Notes: generated by a model not told the origin, from the letters alone. A stretch of 64,000 nucleotides of DNA from Cellulosimicrobium arenosum (GCF_014837295.1 NZ_JACYHB010000003.1:186001-250000), one strand, 5' to 3'; counted from the stretch's first letter, positions 49,055 through 57,396 are shown. Translations and numbers: made by a program.

Positions 49055-49558
49055 GTGGACAACTCGTGGAAGCAGGTCGTGGCCGCGCTCGCCGATGCCG
49101 GTCGGCAGCGGGTGTTCGCGCGCGTCGTCCTCGACGGGGTCGTGGAGGCGGACCTCTCGGCGGACGACCGTCGTCGGCTCGCGCCGCTGCTCGCGGCCGG
49201 GATCGTGGTGCCCGACGCCGCAGGCTCCCTCCGCGCCGCTCCCGAGCGGTTCGCCGCGCTCCTGGCCGCCGACGCCGCGCCGCCCGAGACGGGACCGGAG
49301 CGGTTCCTGGTGGGCGGGCGGCTGCTGCGCAGCCCGCGGCGGCTGAGCGACCGGCAGCTCGTCGTGCGCTACCTCGCGGCGCAGGTGCTGCCGCTCGAGG
49401 AGCCGGTCACCGAGCTCACGCTGACGAAGCGGCTCGCGCGACGGTCGGCGGACCCGGTGGCGCTGCGGCGGGCGATGGTCGACGGGGGCCTCGTGCACCG
49501 CACGCGCGACGGGGCGGAGTACTGGCGCACCGTCGTCACGGAGTTCGACGACGTGTAG
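49055..49558 (+). CDS. DUF2087-domain protein
   Basis: A 167-residue protein with an N-terminal winged-helix-like part (about 1-65: VVAALADAGRQRVFARVVLDGV) and a C-terminal DUF2087 domain (about 85-160: ERFLVGGRLLRSPRRLSDRQLVVRYLAAQVLPLEEPVTELTLTKRL ... MVDGGLVHRTRDGAEYWR). DUF2087 proteins are often fused to ArsR-type HTH domains and are thought to be regulators; function unknown. TAGCGT lies 6 nt before the GTG start and there is no ribosome binding site, so a leaderless mRNA is likely. Confidence 0.85.
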   Translation: MDNSWKQVVAALADAGRQRVFARVVLDGVVEADLSADDRRRLAPLLAAGIVVPDAAGSLRAAPERFAALLAADAAPPETGPERFLVGGRLLRSPRRLSDRQLVVRYLAAQVLPLEEPVTELTLTKRLARRSADPVALRRAMVDGGLVHRTRDGAEYWRTVVTEFDDV

Positions 49559-49597
49559 CGGCCACGGCGACCGGCCCACCGCGCGGGCCGGCGCGTC

Positions 49598-50248
49598 TCA
49601 CGTGCGCGGTACCCAGCGGGCGCCGAGCTCGGCGTGCGTCGGTGCCCGCTCGGGGAGCGGGCCGGGGGGCTCGCTCGCGGCACGCAGCCCGGCGAGGTGC
49701 AGCTCGACGTAGCGCCGTCGGAGCGCGGCGACGCGCTCGGGGTCGCCGAGCCGGATGGCGGCGAGCTGCTCGTAGACCATCGGCAGGTCCGTGTCGACGA
49801 CGTCGGCGCGGACCACCCCCGCGTCCTGCGCGCGCCGCAGGATGCGTTCCGCGTGCACCCCCGCCTCGTCCGCGAGCGCGGCGTGCTCGGGGGTCGGCGT
49901 GAAGCGCCCCGCCAGGTGCACGCTGAGGGAGTGCACGTCGGCGGCGACGACGCCGCGCAGGAACGTCTCGAAGGACGTCCAGGGGTCGTCGACCTCGAGC
50001 GCGGACCGCGCGACCTCGACGAACCCGCGCAGACCCTCCAGGCACAGGGTGGCGAGCAGCTCCTCCTTGCTCGGGTACCGCCGGTACAGCGCGCTGATGC
50101 CGACGCCGGCGGCCTGCGCGACGGCGGCGACGGGCGCGTCGGGGTCGGCGACGAACACCTCGCGCGCCGCCGTCAGGATGGCCGTGTCGTTGCGCGCGGC
50201 CTGGGCACGGCGCCCGCTGAGGGGCGGTCCGGCGCTCTCGTGCGGCAT
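49598..50248 (-). CDS. TetR-family transcriptional repressor
   Basis: A 216-residue TetR-type regulator. The N-terminal helix-turn-helix (about 14-65) is RNDTAILTAAREVFVADPDAPVAAVAQAAGVGISALYRRYPSKEELLATL, ending in the canonical YRRYPSKEELL; the remainder is an all-helical ligand-binding domain with a Pro-rich tail. Twin 21-bp operators (50312, 50346) lie in the 162-bp gap to the divergent DinB-fold gene. This is the standard arrangement of a self-regulated repressor controlling the operon next to it. The ligand is unknown, perhaps an electrophile or epoxide given the enzymes encoded. Confidence 0.92.
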   Translation of the reverse strand: MPHESAGPPLSGRRAQAARNDTAILTAAREVFVADPDAPVAAVAQAAGVGISALYRRYPSKEELLATLCLEGLRGFVEVARSALEVDDPWTSFETFLRGVVAADVHSLSVHLAGRFTPTPEHAALADEAGVHAERILRRAQDAGVVRADVVDTDLPMVYEQLAAIRLGDPERVAALRRRYVELHLAGLRAASEPPGPLPERAPTHAELGARWVPRT

Positions 50249-50311
50249 GCGTCCTCCCCGGTCGTCCAGCGGTCCGCAGCAGCGGTAGGTCCGTCCTCAG
50301 CATACCTCTTG

Positions 50312-50332
50312 AACGGAACGGTTCGTTCCGTT
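50312..50332. promoter_or_regulatory. TetR operator 1
   Basis: AACGGAAC (50312-50319) and GTTCCGTT (50325-50332) are perfect 8-bp inverted arms around a 5-bp centre. The size and location between the tetR gene and its divergent target fit a TetR-family operator. The outer seven bases of each arm are shared with operator 2. Confidence 0.7.
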
Positions 50333-50345
50333 AGAGTGGGGTCAG

Positions 50346-50366
50346 AACGGAACGATAGATTCCGTT
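50346..50366. promoter_or_regulatory. TetR operator 2
   Basis: AACGGAA (50346-50352) and TTCCGTT (50360-50366) are perfect 7-bp inverted arms around a 7-bp centre. It has the same overall length as operator 1 and lies 34 bp from it centre to centre (about three helical turns), so two dimers could bind on the same face of DNA. Confidence 0.68.
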
Positions 50367-50410
50367 CCAACTGAACTCTTCCCGCGCCGCGTCCCCACCT
50401 CGGAGGAACC

Positions 50411-51022
50411 ATGACCACCTGCACCGAGCCCACCGCCGTGATCGACCGTGCCCACGCCGCGCTCCGGGGCGTCGTCGCCACCCTCTCCGCCCGCGACCTG
50501 CACCTCCCCACGCCGTGCGACGGCTGGAGCGTCGCGCACGTCCTGCAGCACGCCGCGGGCGACCAGCTCGCCTACGCCGCGGCGATCACGGGCGAGGGCG
50601 GTCCCACCGACGACCCGTTCGCTCCGACGGGGGCGCTGGACACCACCCCGGTCGCGCTCGTCGAGCCGGCGCTCGTGGCGTCCGCCGCGGCATTCGCGCT
50701 CGTCGACCCCGCCGGTGAGGCGAGCACACCGCTCCCGATCGGCCCGTCGCCCGCGCTCACCGCGGCGGCCGCAGCCGGGCTCGACGCCGCCGTCCACGCG
50801 TGGGACGTCGCCGTCGCGACCGGGCAGGACTCGCCGCTCGACGACGACCTCGCGGCGTTCCTGCTCGGGGTCGCGCCGACGTTCGTCGAGCCCGTGCGGC
50901 CCTACGGCGTGTACGCCGCAGCGCTCGACGCTCCCGAGGATGCCGTCGACACGGTCCCGAGCCCTGCCGACGAGCTGCTGCGCTTCCTCGGCCGCGACCC
51001 GCGCTGGGCGCCCGCGGGCTGA
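50411..51022 (+). CDS. TIGR03086-type DinB-fold (mycothiol-dependent maleylpyruvate isomerase-like) protein
   Basis: A 203-residue protein of the DinB/MDMPI superfamily, TIGR03086 type. The N-terminal helix bundle carries the metal-binding His residues, in PCDGWSVAHVLQHAAGDQ and in LDAAVHAWDVAVATGQ, with the characteristic PTPCDGWSV motif. Such proteins are candidate thiol (mycothiol) transferases or isomerases. AGGAACC precedes the ATG at 50411. It is the first gene of the TetR-controlled unit, followed by an epoxide hydrolase, suggesting detoxification of electrophiles; this is inference. Confidence 0.9.
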   Translation: MTTCTEPTAVIDRAHAALRGVVATLSARDLHLPTPCDGWSVAHVLQHAAGDQLAYAAAITGEGGPTDDPFAPTGALDTTPVALVEPALVASAAAFALVDPAGEASTPLPIGPSPALTAAAAAGLDAAVHAWDVAVATGQDSPLDDDLAAFLLGVAPTFVEPVRPYGVYAAALDAPEDAVDTVPSPADELLRFLGRDPRWAPAG

Positions 51023-51037
51023 GCCGCGCGTCCCTTG

Positions 51038-51085
51038 CACCGTCCCACCGTCCCACCGTCCCACCGACCCACCGTCCTACCGATC
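51038..51085 (+). repeat. Six tandem 8-bp repeats before the epoxide hydrolase gene
   Basis: CACCGTCC occurs four times exactly and twice with changes (CACCGACC, TACCGATC) in direct order, 51038 to 51085, just ahead of the GAGGAG ribosome binding site. The repeat is non-coding, being in the gap between two co-directional genes. Its function is unknown; slippage could alter spacing. Confidence 0.8.
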
Positions 51086-51097
51086 GAGGAGCGAACC

Positions 51098-52210
51098 GTG
51101 AACGACACCCTGACCCCCACCCGGATCGAGATCCCGCAGGCCGACCTGGACGACGCGCGCGAGCGTCTCGCGCGCACGCGCTTCACCGACGCGCTCGACC
51201 CCGACGACGGGTACGGCACGTCCGTCGCGTCCGTGCGCGAGCTCGTGCGGTACTGGCTCGAGGACTTCGACTGGCGCGCGCTGGAGGCCCGGCTCAACAC
51301 CTACCCGCAGGTCGAGACGACGATCGACGGCCAGCGCGTGCACGCGTTCCACGTGCGCTCGGGCCGGCCCGACGCGGTCGGGCTGGTCCTCACGCACGGC
51401 TGGCCGGGGTCGGTCCTCGAGTACCTCGACCTGGTCGAGCCGCTGACCGCGGCGGGCTACGACGTCGTCGTCCCGTCGATCCCGGGGTTCGGCTTCTCCG
51501 GCCCGACGACGGCGGCCGGGTGGGACGTCCAGCGCGTCGCTCGCGCGTGGGTCGAGCTGATGGGACGTCTCGGGTACGGCCGGTACGGCGCGGTCGGGAA
51601 CGACGCGGGATCGATGATCTCGCCCGAGGTCGGGCGGCTCGACCCGGAGCACGTCGTCGGCGTGCACGTCGCCCAGCTCTACTCGTTCCCGTCCGGCGAC
51701 CCGGCCGAGCTGGTCGACCTCGACGACGACGAGCAGGCCGCGCTGGCCCACCTCGGGTGGTTCTGGGACACCCTGGGCGGGTTCAACGTGCTGCAGTCCC
51801 AGCAGCCGCAGACGCTCGCGCACGCGCTCGCCGACTCGCCCGCGGGGCTGCTGGGCTGGAACTCGCAGCTCATGGGCGACGTCGACGTGGAGTTCGTGGT
51901 CGCGAACGCCGCCGTGTACTGGTTCACGCGCACCCAGGGCTCCGCGCTGCGCATGTACCGGGAGAACGCGCTCGCGCAGCAGCGGTCACGGTCCGCCGGG
52001 GGCGCCGACGCCGCGGCGGCGCGTCCGACGACCGCGCCGACCGCGCTCGCCCAGGCGAAGGGCGACTTCGCGTCGATCCGTCGGTTCGCCGAGCGCGACC
52101 ACGCCGACATCCGGCAGTGGACGACCTACGAGCGCGGCGGCCACTACGCCGCCCACCTCGAGCCGGCGCAGACCGCGGCCGACGTCGTGCGCTTCCTCGA
52201 CGCCCTCTGA
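51098..52210 (+). CDS. Epoxide hydrolase (microsomal-type, EPHX N-terminal domain)
   Basis: A 370-residue alpha/beta-hydrolase with an N-terminal epoxide-hydrolase domain (RIEIPQADLDDARERLARTRF, SVRELVRYWLEDFDWRALEARLNTYPQVETTIDGQRVHAFHVRS). The HGWPGS oxyanion motif and the nucleophile elbow GNDAGSMIS (Asp where serine hydrolases have Ser) are clear. A conserved His in YERGGHYAAHLEP completes the triad. It opens epoxides to diols. The GTG at 51098 has GAGGAG about 6 nt upstream. Together with the upstream DinB-fold gene it is the likely TetR regulon. Confidence 0.93.
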   Translation: MNDTLTPTRIEIPQADLDDARERLARTRFTDALDPDDGYGTSVASVRELVRYWLEDFDWRALEARLNTYPQVETTIDGQRVHAFHVRSGRPDAVGLVLTHGWPGSVLEYLDLVEPLTAAGYDVVVPSIPGFGFSGPTTAAGWDVQRVARAWVELMGRLGYGRYGAVGNDAGSMISPEVGRLDPEHVVGVHVAQLYSFPSGDPAELVDLDDDEQAALAHLGWFWDTLGGFNVLQSQQPQTLAHALADSPAGLLGWNSQLMGDVDVEFVVANAAVYWFTRTQGSALRMYRENALAQQRSRSAGGADAAAARPTTAPTALAQAKGDFASIRRFAERDHADIRQWTTYERGGHYAAHLEPAQTAADVVRFLDAL

Positions 52211-52216
52211 CCCGTC

Positions 52217-52257
52217 GGCGGTGCCCTGGTCCCGTCCGCGGGGACCGGGGCACCGCC
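52217..52257 (+). terminator. Strong hairpin terminator after the epoxide hydrolase gene
   Basis: A 17-nt arm (52217-52233) pairs with 52241-52257 with a single G-T wobble and a 7-nt loop, starting 6 bases after the stop codon. It closes the TetR-controlled unit. The next gene (ybaK) begins 20 bases later from its own promoter-like TAGGGT. Confidence 0.85.
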
Positions 52258-52277
52258 GTGCGGCTAGGGTCGGTGCC

Positions 52278-52766
52278 ATGGGCAGCGAACGCGCCGAGGC
52301 GGCGCTGGAGGCGGCAGGCATCGACTTCACGGTCACGCGGCACGGGCAAGTGGCCTCGCTCGAGGAGGCCGCGGCGGCACGCGGCGTCGACCCGTCGCGC
52401 GTCCTCAAGACGCTCGTGGTGCGGCGCGGCGACGACGACTACCTGTTCGTCCTCGTCCCCGGCGACCGGCAGATCTCGTGGCCCAAGCTCCGCGCGCTGC
52501 TCGGGGTGTCCCGGTTGTCGATGCCGGACAAGGACGTCGCGCGCGACGTCACCGGGTACGAGCGGGGCACCATCACGCCGTTCGGCGCGACCACCTCGTG
52601 GCCCGTGGTCGCCGACTCCCGCATCGCGGCCGACCCCGAGCGATCGGTCTCGATCGGCGCAGGTGCGCACGGGGTCGCCGCGACGGTCGGCGCAGCCGCG
52701 CTCGTCGCGACCCTGGAAGCGCTGGTCGCGGACGTCACGGAACCGCTCGAGCCCCGCACCGGCTGA
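52278..52766 (+). CDS. ybaK: Cys-tRNA(Pro)/Cys-tRNA(Cys) deacylase, YbaK type
   Basis: A 162-residue YbaK/ProX-type aminoacyl-tRNA editing protein, which hydrolyses Cys-tRNA(Pro) formed by misacylation. The conserved sequence VLKTLVVRRGDDDYLFVLVPGDRQISWPKL contains the Lys of the family active site, and GYERGTITPFGATTSWPVVADSRI matches the C-terminal GGxSPxG-like region (here RGTITPFG). TAGGGT lies exactly 7 nt before the ATG with no ribosome binding site, so the mRNA is probably leaderless. Confidence 0.92.
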   Translation: MGSERAEAALEAAGIDFTVTRHGQVASLEEAAAARGVDPSRVLKTLVVRRGDDDYLFVLVPGDRQISWPKLRALLGVSRLSMPDKDVARDVTGYERGTITPFGATTSWPVVADSRIAADPERSVSIGAGAHGVAATVGAAALVATLEALVADVTEPLEPRTG

Positions 52767-52928
52767 GCCTGTCGGCGGTCGGCGGGAGACGGACCGGCGG
52801 GCCGGTCGTGCAGGTTGTGTGGACGTCCCCGCGTGGGCCCCGCAGGGGTGGTGTCCGTGGGCGGTGCGCGGCAAACTGGTGCGTCGGCAGTGGGGGCAAC
52901 GAGTCGAGAGACGGTGGAGCGGGACGGC

Positions 52929-53300
52929 ATGGACACAGTCAGCCAGACCGACGATGCGAGCGGGATCGCGTACGCGCCGAGCGCGGACGGGCCGGTCGTC
53001 ACGATGTGGGGCGAGATCGACGCCTCGCTGCGCGACCGCGCGAGCGAGGCGATGGGGTACGTCCTCGACACCGCGGGCGGCGTCGTGGTCGACGTCGCGG
53101 ACGTGACCTTCATCGACTCGTCGGGGATCGCCTTCATCATCCAGCTCTACATGCTCGGCGAGGAGGAGGCGCGTCATGTCGTCCTGCGCGACCCCTCGGC
53201 GAACATGCTCGAGCTGCTCGAGGTAATCGGCATGGCCGGGCGGATCCCGGTGGTGCGCACGACGCCCACGGGCCAGGTGCCCTCGATCGTCGCCGGCTGA
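52929..53300 (+). CDS. STAS-domain anti-sigma factor antagonist
   Basis: A 123-residue STAS protein of the SpoIIAA/RsbV type. The phosphorylatable Ser lies in TFIDSSGIAFIIQLY, and the fold (VVTMWGEIDASLRDRASEAMGYVL, VVVDVADVTF, LLEVIGMAGRIPVVRT) is complete. It is expected to bind an anti-sigma kinase and release a sigma factor when unphosphorylated. No anti-sigma or sigma partner is encoded nearby. The ATG at 52929 follows GGTGGAGCGGGACGG. The 162-bp upstream gap contains no other feature that I can support. Confidence 0.9.
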   Translation: MDTVSQTDDASGIAYAPSADGPVVTMWGEIDASLRDRASEAMGYVLDTAGGVVVDVADVTFIDSSGIAFIIQLYMLGEEEARHVVLRDPSANMLELLEVIGMAGRIPVVRTTPTGQVPSIVAG

Positions 53301-53311
53301 CCGACGCTCCC

Positions 53312-53962
53312 GTGCGGGTCGAGCGGCTGCGCCGGCGCTGGGACCGCGAGGCACGGTCCTACGACCGCACGATGGCTGCCGCGGAGCGGCGGATGTTCCC
53401 CGACGTGCGGCCCCGGCTGTGCGCGCTCGCGTACGGGGACACGCTCGAGGTCGCCGTCGGTACCGGGCTCAACCTGCCGCACTACCCGGCAGGCGTCCGC
53501 GCGGGTCGGCTCACGGGCATCGAGTGGAGCCCGGGGATGCTCGACGTCGCGCGCCGCCGAGCCCTCGACCTCGGTGTGGACGCGGACCTGCGCGCGGGCG
53601 ACGCCCAGGCGCTCGACCTCCCGGACGCGTCGTACGACACCGTCGTGTGCACGTTCTCGCTGTGTGCGATCACGGACCACGAGGCGGCGCTCGCGGAGAT
53701 GGTCCGCGTCCTGCGTCCGGGCGGGCTGCTCCTGCTCGCCGACCACGTCGAGTCGACGGCCTGGCCGATCCGGGTCGCCCAGGCCGCTGCGGAGATCGTG
53801 AGCGTCCCGCTCCAGGGAGAGCACTTCCGGCGACGTCCCATGGTGTGGGTCGAGGAGAACGACCTGCTGGTGGAGCAGCACGAGCGTTCGCGCCGAGGCG
53901 TCATCGAGTGGGTCGTGGCGCGGCCGCGGAACGAGGAGCGCTCGACCGAACGGGCTCGCTAG
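53312..53962 (+). CDS. Class I SAM-dependent methyltransferase
   Basis: A 216-residue methyltransferase of the UbiE/Methyltransf_11 type. The SAM-binding motif I is LEVAVGTGLNLPHYP, motif II is GIEWSPGMLDVARRRA, and post-I/III segments are AQALDLPDASYDTVVCTFSLCAITDHEAALAEMVRVLRPGGLLLLADHVES. The substrate is not known. Eleven bases separate it from the STAS gene, so co-transcription is possible; the GTG at 53312 is used because the frame opens just there. Its stop codon shares CTAG with the stop of the convergent UDGb gene. Confidence 0.88.
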   Translation: MRVERLRRRWDREARSYDRTMAAAERRMFPDVRPRLCALAYGDTLEVAVGTGLNLPHYPAGVRAGRLTGIEWSPGMLDVARRRALDLGVDADLRAGDAQALDLPDASYDTVVCTFSLCAITDHEAALAEMVRVLRPGGLLLLADHVESTAWPIRVAQAAAEIVSVPLQGEHFRRRPMVWVEENDLLVEQHERSRRGVIEWVVARPRNEERSTERAR

Positions 53963-54759
53963 TCCGGGTGCTCGGCTCGTTCCTGCAGGGTGCGGGCGCG
54001 GAAGAGGACGGCGTCGAGCATGTCCGGCGTGAGGCGACCCGTGAACGTGTTCTGCTGGCTGACGTGGAAGCAGCCCAGGACGGTCAGCGCCTGCGTGGCG
54101 GCGCCCGTGGCGGCTGCCCGACGCCGCAGGGTGACCTCTGCGCCGTGGGCGAACCTCGGGCGGGGGCGGGGCACGTCCCACCCCTGCTCGCCGAGCGTGG
54201 TCAGCAGCGCCTGCCACCCGAACCCGCCGAGCACGACGGCGACACGCACCGTCTCGTCCAGCAGCTCGAGCTCGCGCGCGAGGTACGGTCCGCAGCGGCG
54301 CCGTTCCTCCGGCAGCGGCTTGTTGTCCGGCGGGGCGCAGCGCACGGGTGCGGTGACGCGGATCCCGGTCAGCTCCAGGCCGTCGTCGGCCCGCACGGAC
54401 GCGGCCTGGTTCGCCAGACCGGTGCGGTGCATCGCCGCGAACAGGAAGTCGCCGGAGCGGTCGCCGGTGAACATCCGGCCGGTCCGGTTCGCCCCGTGCG
54501 CGGCAGGCGCGAGCCCGACGACGACGATCCCCGCCCGCTCGTCCCCGAACCCCGGCACGGGCCGCGCCCAGTACTCGTCGTCCGCGAACGACGCACGCTT
54601 GACGTCCCCGACATGCTCACGCCACGCGACGAGCCGAGGACAGGCCCGGCACCCGACCAGGTGCGCGTCGAGCGCGGCGAGCGTCGCGGCGTCGTGCACC
54701 GCCCCCGGATACCCCGAGCTCTCGGTGTCGCTTCCCACCTCCTCATCCTCGCCGACCAC
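53959..54759 (-). CDS. Family 5 uracil-DNA glycosylase (UdgB)
   Basis: A 266-residue iron-sulfur uracil/hypoxanthine-DNA glycosylase. The family-5 active-site motif GLAPAAHGANRTGRMFTGDRSG and the C-terminal motif HVSQQNTFTGRLT are clear. The four cluster Cys are visible as two in CRACPRL and one each in PVRCAPPDNKP and RRRCGPYL. Family members lack the polar catalytic residue of other UDGs, as here (GLAPA). Most homologues have HPSxxN; here Val replaces Pro in HVSQQN. It repairs deaminated bases in a GC-rich genome. The gene overlaps the methyltransferase end by four bases. Confidence 0.92.
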   Translation of the reverse strand: MVGEDEEVGSDTESSGYPGAVHDAATLAALDAHLVGCRACPRLVAWREHVGDVKRASFADDEYWARPVPGFGDERAGIVVVGLAPAAHGANRTGRMFTGDRSGDFLFAAMHRTGLANQAASVRADDGLELTGIRVTAPVRCAPPDNKPLPEERRRCGPYLARELELLDETVRVAVVLGGFGWQALLTTLGEQGWDVPRPRPRFAHGAEVTLRRRAAATGAATQALTVLGCFHVSQQNTFTGRLTPDMLDAVLFRARTLQERAEHPD

Positions 54760-54844
54760 GGCTCAGGTGTCGTTCTCGAGCCCTTCGCGACCCGGATGAG
54801 AGATGTCACGCCCGACGCCGGCGCCCCGGTGCCACGATGGAGGG

Positions 54845-55159
54845 ATGACACTCGTCGGCTACCTGCTCTGCGCGCTCGCGGGCGCGCTCGCGATGAACGG
54901 CCTGCTGCACGTCGTCAAGGGCGGCACCGGGCGACGGCACACGGTCCCGTGGGCCCCCGTGGCGTCCGCCCCGGTCAACGTCCTGTGGGGCGCTGCGAAC
55001 TGGCTGCTGGCGATCTGGGTCGGCGTCTGGGCCGCGACGTTCCACCCGTGGCTCCCGCTGGCGCTCACGTGGGGGCTCGTGCTCGGGACGGCGTTCGTCA
55101 CGTTCCTCGCGGCCCAGTGGCAGGCGGACCCGGTCGCGCGTGGCGAGATCGACTCCTGA
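54845..55159 (+). CDS. Small hypothetical membrane protein
   Basis: A 104-residue protein with three predicted membrane helices (LVGYLLCALAGALAMNGLLHVV; SAPVNVLWGAANWLLAIWVGVW; LPLALTWGLVLGTAFVTFLAAQW) and a short polar tail. No family is recognised. GGAGGG lies immediately before the ATG at 54845. It diverges from udgB across 85 bp. It ends 18 bp before the convergent Bcr/CflA gene. Confidence 0.78.
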   Translation: MTLVGYLLCALAGALAMNGLLHVVKGGTGRRHTVPWAPVASAPVNVLWGAANWLLAIWVGVWAATFHPWLPLALTWGLVLGTAFVTFLAAQWQADPVARGEIDS

Positions 55160-55177
55160 CGCCGGGGCGCGTCGTCG

Positions 55178-56566
55178 TCAGGCGTCGCACTCCGCCACGA
55201 CGGCGGCGGGCGGCGGGGCGCTCGACGGACCGCGGCGCCGTGCGGCGTCGGGCTCGGGTGCGGTGACCGACGAGGGCGGGACGGACGAGGCCACCGCCGG
55301 CGAGGGGTCGGCCAGCGAACGTCGCACGCCGAGCAGGACCACCCCGGCGACGGTGATCACGCCGAACATCACGGCCGCCATCGTGACCGCAGGGGACCCG
55401 CCGAGCAGACCCGTGACCGGGGCGATGACCGCGCCGACGCCGAACTGCGCGGCCCCGATGAGAGCGGCGGCGCTGCCCGCGCGGTGCGCGTTGCGGTCGA
55501 GCGCGATCGCGGGGACCGCGGGCATGACGAACCCTGCGGTGCCGAGCGTGAGCACGATCAGCGGGATCAGGACGACGAGCCCGCCACCGGCGGCCGCCGC
55601 GACGAGCAGCGCGCCGGACAGGACGAATCCCGCGGCGACGGCTCCCTGCAGGATCCGCTCGGGCGCGACGCGCCCGACGAGCGCGCCGTTGATCTGCGAA
55701 CCTGCCGTCACGGACACCGCTCCCGCGCCGAACACGATCGCGTACTGCTGGGCGGACATGCCGAACGTCTCCTGGAACACGAAGGTCGACGCGGAGATGT
55801 AGGTGAACATCGCGGCCATGTAGAACCCGGCGATGAGCGCGAGCCCGACGAAGGAGCGATCGGTGAGCAGGGAGCCGTACGAGCGCAGCGCCGCGGACGT
55901 GCCGCCGGTCCGCCGGCGGTCGCTCGGGAGGGACTCGCGCAGCCGCAGCAGCACGACGACGAACAGCACCGCCCCGACGACCGCGAGCGCGACGAACATC
56001 GACCGCCACGTCCACAGGTGCAGGAACTGTGCGCCGATGGTGGGCGCGAGGATGGGCGCCACCCCGACGACGAGCATGAGCCGCGCGATGACCTTGCCGA
56101 CGCGGAACCCGTCGAACAGGTCGCGCACGATCGCCATCGAGAGCACCATGCCGGCGGCGGCGGACAGCCCCTGGACGAACCGCAGCGTCGCGAGCACGCC
56201 GACGGAGCCGGCGAGGACGATCCCGACGGACGCCGCGACATACACCGCGAGCGAGACCAGCAGCGGCGCGCGGCGGCCGATCGCGTCCGAGACGGACCCG
56301 ACGAGGAGCTGGCCCAGCGCGAGGCCCGCGAGCGTCGCGGTGAGGGTGAGCTGCACGCGCGACTCGGTGGTGCCGAGCTCGTCGACGATCTGGGGGAAGG
56401 CCGACAGGTACAGGTCGATCGTCAGCGGCCCGACGGCGGTGAGCGCGGACAGCAGGAGCACGAGACCGGCCGGGATGCGGCCTTCGCGCCCGAGCGCGCG
56501 TGCGGTCGCCGCGCGGGGCGCGGCGGGTGCGTCAGACGTCGCCGACGCGGGTGGCGTGGAGGGCAT
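55178..56566 (-). CDS. Multidrug efflux MFS transporter, Bcr/CflA family
   Basis: A 462-residue, 12-helix drug:proton antiporter. The first helix signature LLSALTAVGPLTIDLYLSAFP and the motif QLLVGSVSDAIGRRAPLL (motif A) followed by RFVQGLSAAAGMVLSMAIVRDLF are diagnostic for Bcr/CflA. Both termini are extended with Ala/Pro-rich stretches. It probably exports chloramphenicol-, bicyclomycin- or related compounds, but the substrate is not predictable. ATG at 56566, preceded by CACACA with no good ribosome binding site. The next gene upstream (LLM) is on the same strand. Confidence 0.93.
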   Translation of the reverse strand: MPSTPPASATSDAPAAPRAATARALGREGRIPAGLVLLLSALTAVGPLTIDLYLSAFPQIVDELGTTESRVQLTLTATLAGLALGQLLVGSVSDAIGRRAPLLVSLAVYVAASVGIVLAGSVGVLATLRFVQGLSAAAGMVLSMAIVRDLFDGFRVGKVIARLMLVVGVAPILAPTIGAQFLHLWTWRSMFVALAVVGAVLFVVVLLRLRESLPSDRRRTGGTSAALRSYGSLLTDRSFVGLALIAGFYMAAMFTYISASTFVFQETFGMSAQQYAIVFGAGAVSVTAGSQINGALVGRVAPERILQGAVAAGFVLSGALLVAAAAGGGLVVLIPLIVLTLGTAGFVMPAVPAIALDRNAHRAGSAAALIGAAQFGVGAVIAPVTGLLGGSPAVTMAAVMFGVITVAGVVLLGVRRSLADPSPAVASSVPPSSVTAPEPDAARRRGPSSAPPPAAVVAECDA

Positions 56567-56610
56567 GTGTGCGGCAACCGTGCACCGGGTCCGTGTGTTC
56601 CCGAGGGGAC

Positions 56611-57396
56611 TCAGACCTGTGCGTCGCGCCAGGCCACCCACTCCGCCGTCAGGCTCAGGTCGTAGTCCGGTCCGTCGGTGTCGGTCGTGAACAGCGTGGC
56701 CCCGGCCGCGACGAGCTGCTCGGCGACCTCGTGCGGCGGGCGGGACACGGCGACGGACCGCTCGACCAGCCGGCCGGTGTCCCGCCCGACGGCCGTACCG
56801 TGCTCGTCGAGGATCGCGCTCTTGCGGGCCAGGGTCTCCGCGCCGCCGAACGAGTGCCACACGTCCGCGTGCTCGGCGACGATCCGCAGGGTCTTCTTCT
56901 CGCCGCCCCCGCCGATCATGACGGGGATCTCCCGCGACGGAGCCGGGCTCTTCGAGGCCCAGCGGGCCCGGATGCGGGGCATGGCGTCCGCCAGGTCGGC
57001 GATGCGCGAGCCGGCGGTGCCGAACTCGTAGCCGTACTCGGTGTAGTCGCGCTCGAACCAGCCCGCACCGATCCCGAGGATCAGGCGTCCGCCGGAGATG
57101 TGGTCGACCGTGTGCGCCATGTCGGCGAGCAGGTCGGGGTTGCGGTAGCCGTTGCAGGTGACGAGGGCGCCGATCTCGACGCGGCTCGTCTGCTCCGCCC
57201 ACGCCGCGAGCATGGTCCAGCACTCGAAGTGCTTGCCGGCCGGATCGCCGGTCAACGGGAAGAAGTGGTCCCAGTTGAAGATCACGTCGACGCCGAGGTC
57301 CTCCGCGCGCAGCACGGCGTCGCGGATCTGGGCGTAGTCGGCGTGCTGCGGCTGGATCTGGACGCCGATGCGGAACGGTCGCTGCGGAGAGGTCAT
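56611..57396 (-). CDS. LLM-class F420-dependent oxidoreductase, TIGR03560 type
   Basis: A 261-residue luciferase-like oxidoreductase of the TIGR03560 group. Family signatures: RIGVQIQPQHADYAQIRDAVLRAEDLGVDVIFNWDHFFPLTGDPAG near the N-terminus, GALVTCNGYRNPDLLADMAHTVDHISGGRLILGIGAGWFERDYTEYGYEF, and IPVMIGGGGEKKTLRIVAEHADVWH. It is a paralogue, not a close copy, of the gene at 2394. TAGATT lies exactly 7 nt before the ATG at 57396, so a leaderless transcript is likely. The substrate is unknown. Confidence 0.92.
   Translation of the reverse strand: MTSPQRPFRIGVQIQPQHADYAQIRDAVLRAEDLGVDVIFNWDHFFPLTGDPAGKHFECWTMLAAWAEQTSRVEIGALVTCNGYRNPDLLADMAHTVDHISGGRLILGIGAGWFERDYTEYGYEFGTAGSRIADLADAMPRIRARWASKSPAPSREIPVMIGGGGEKKTLRIVAEHADVWHSFGGAETLARKSAILDEHGTAVGRDTGRLVERSVAVSRPPHEVAEQLVAAGATLFTTDTDGPDYDLSLTAEWVAWRDAQV

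Noticed and set aside
53957-53964. Overlap of convergent stop codons (shared CTAG) as a regulatory device
   Set aside because: Four-base overlaps of convergent genes are common and nothing else suggests antisense control here.
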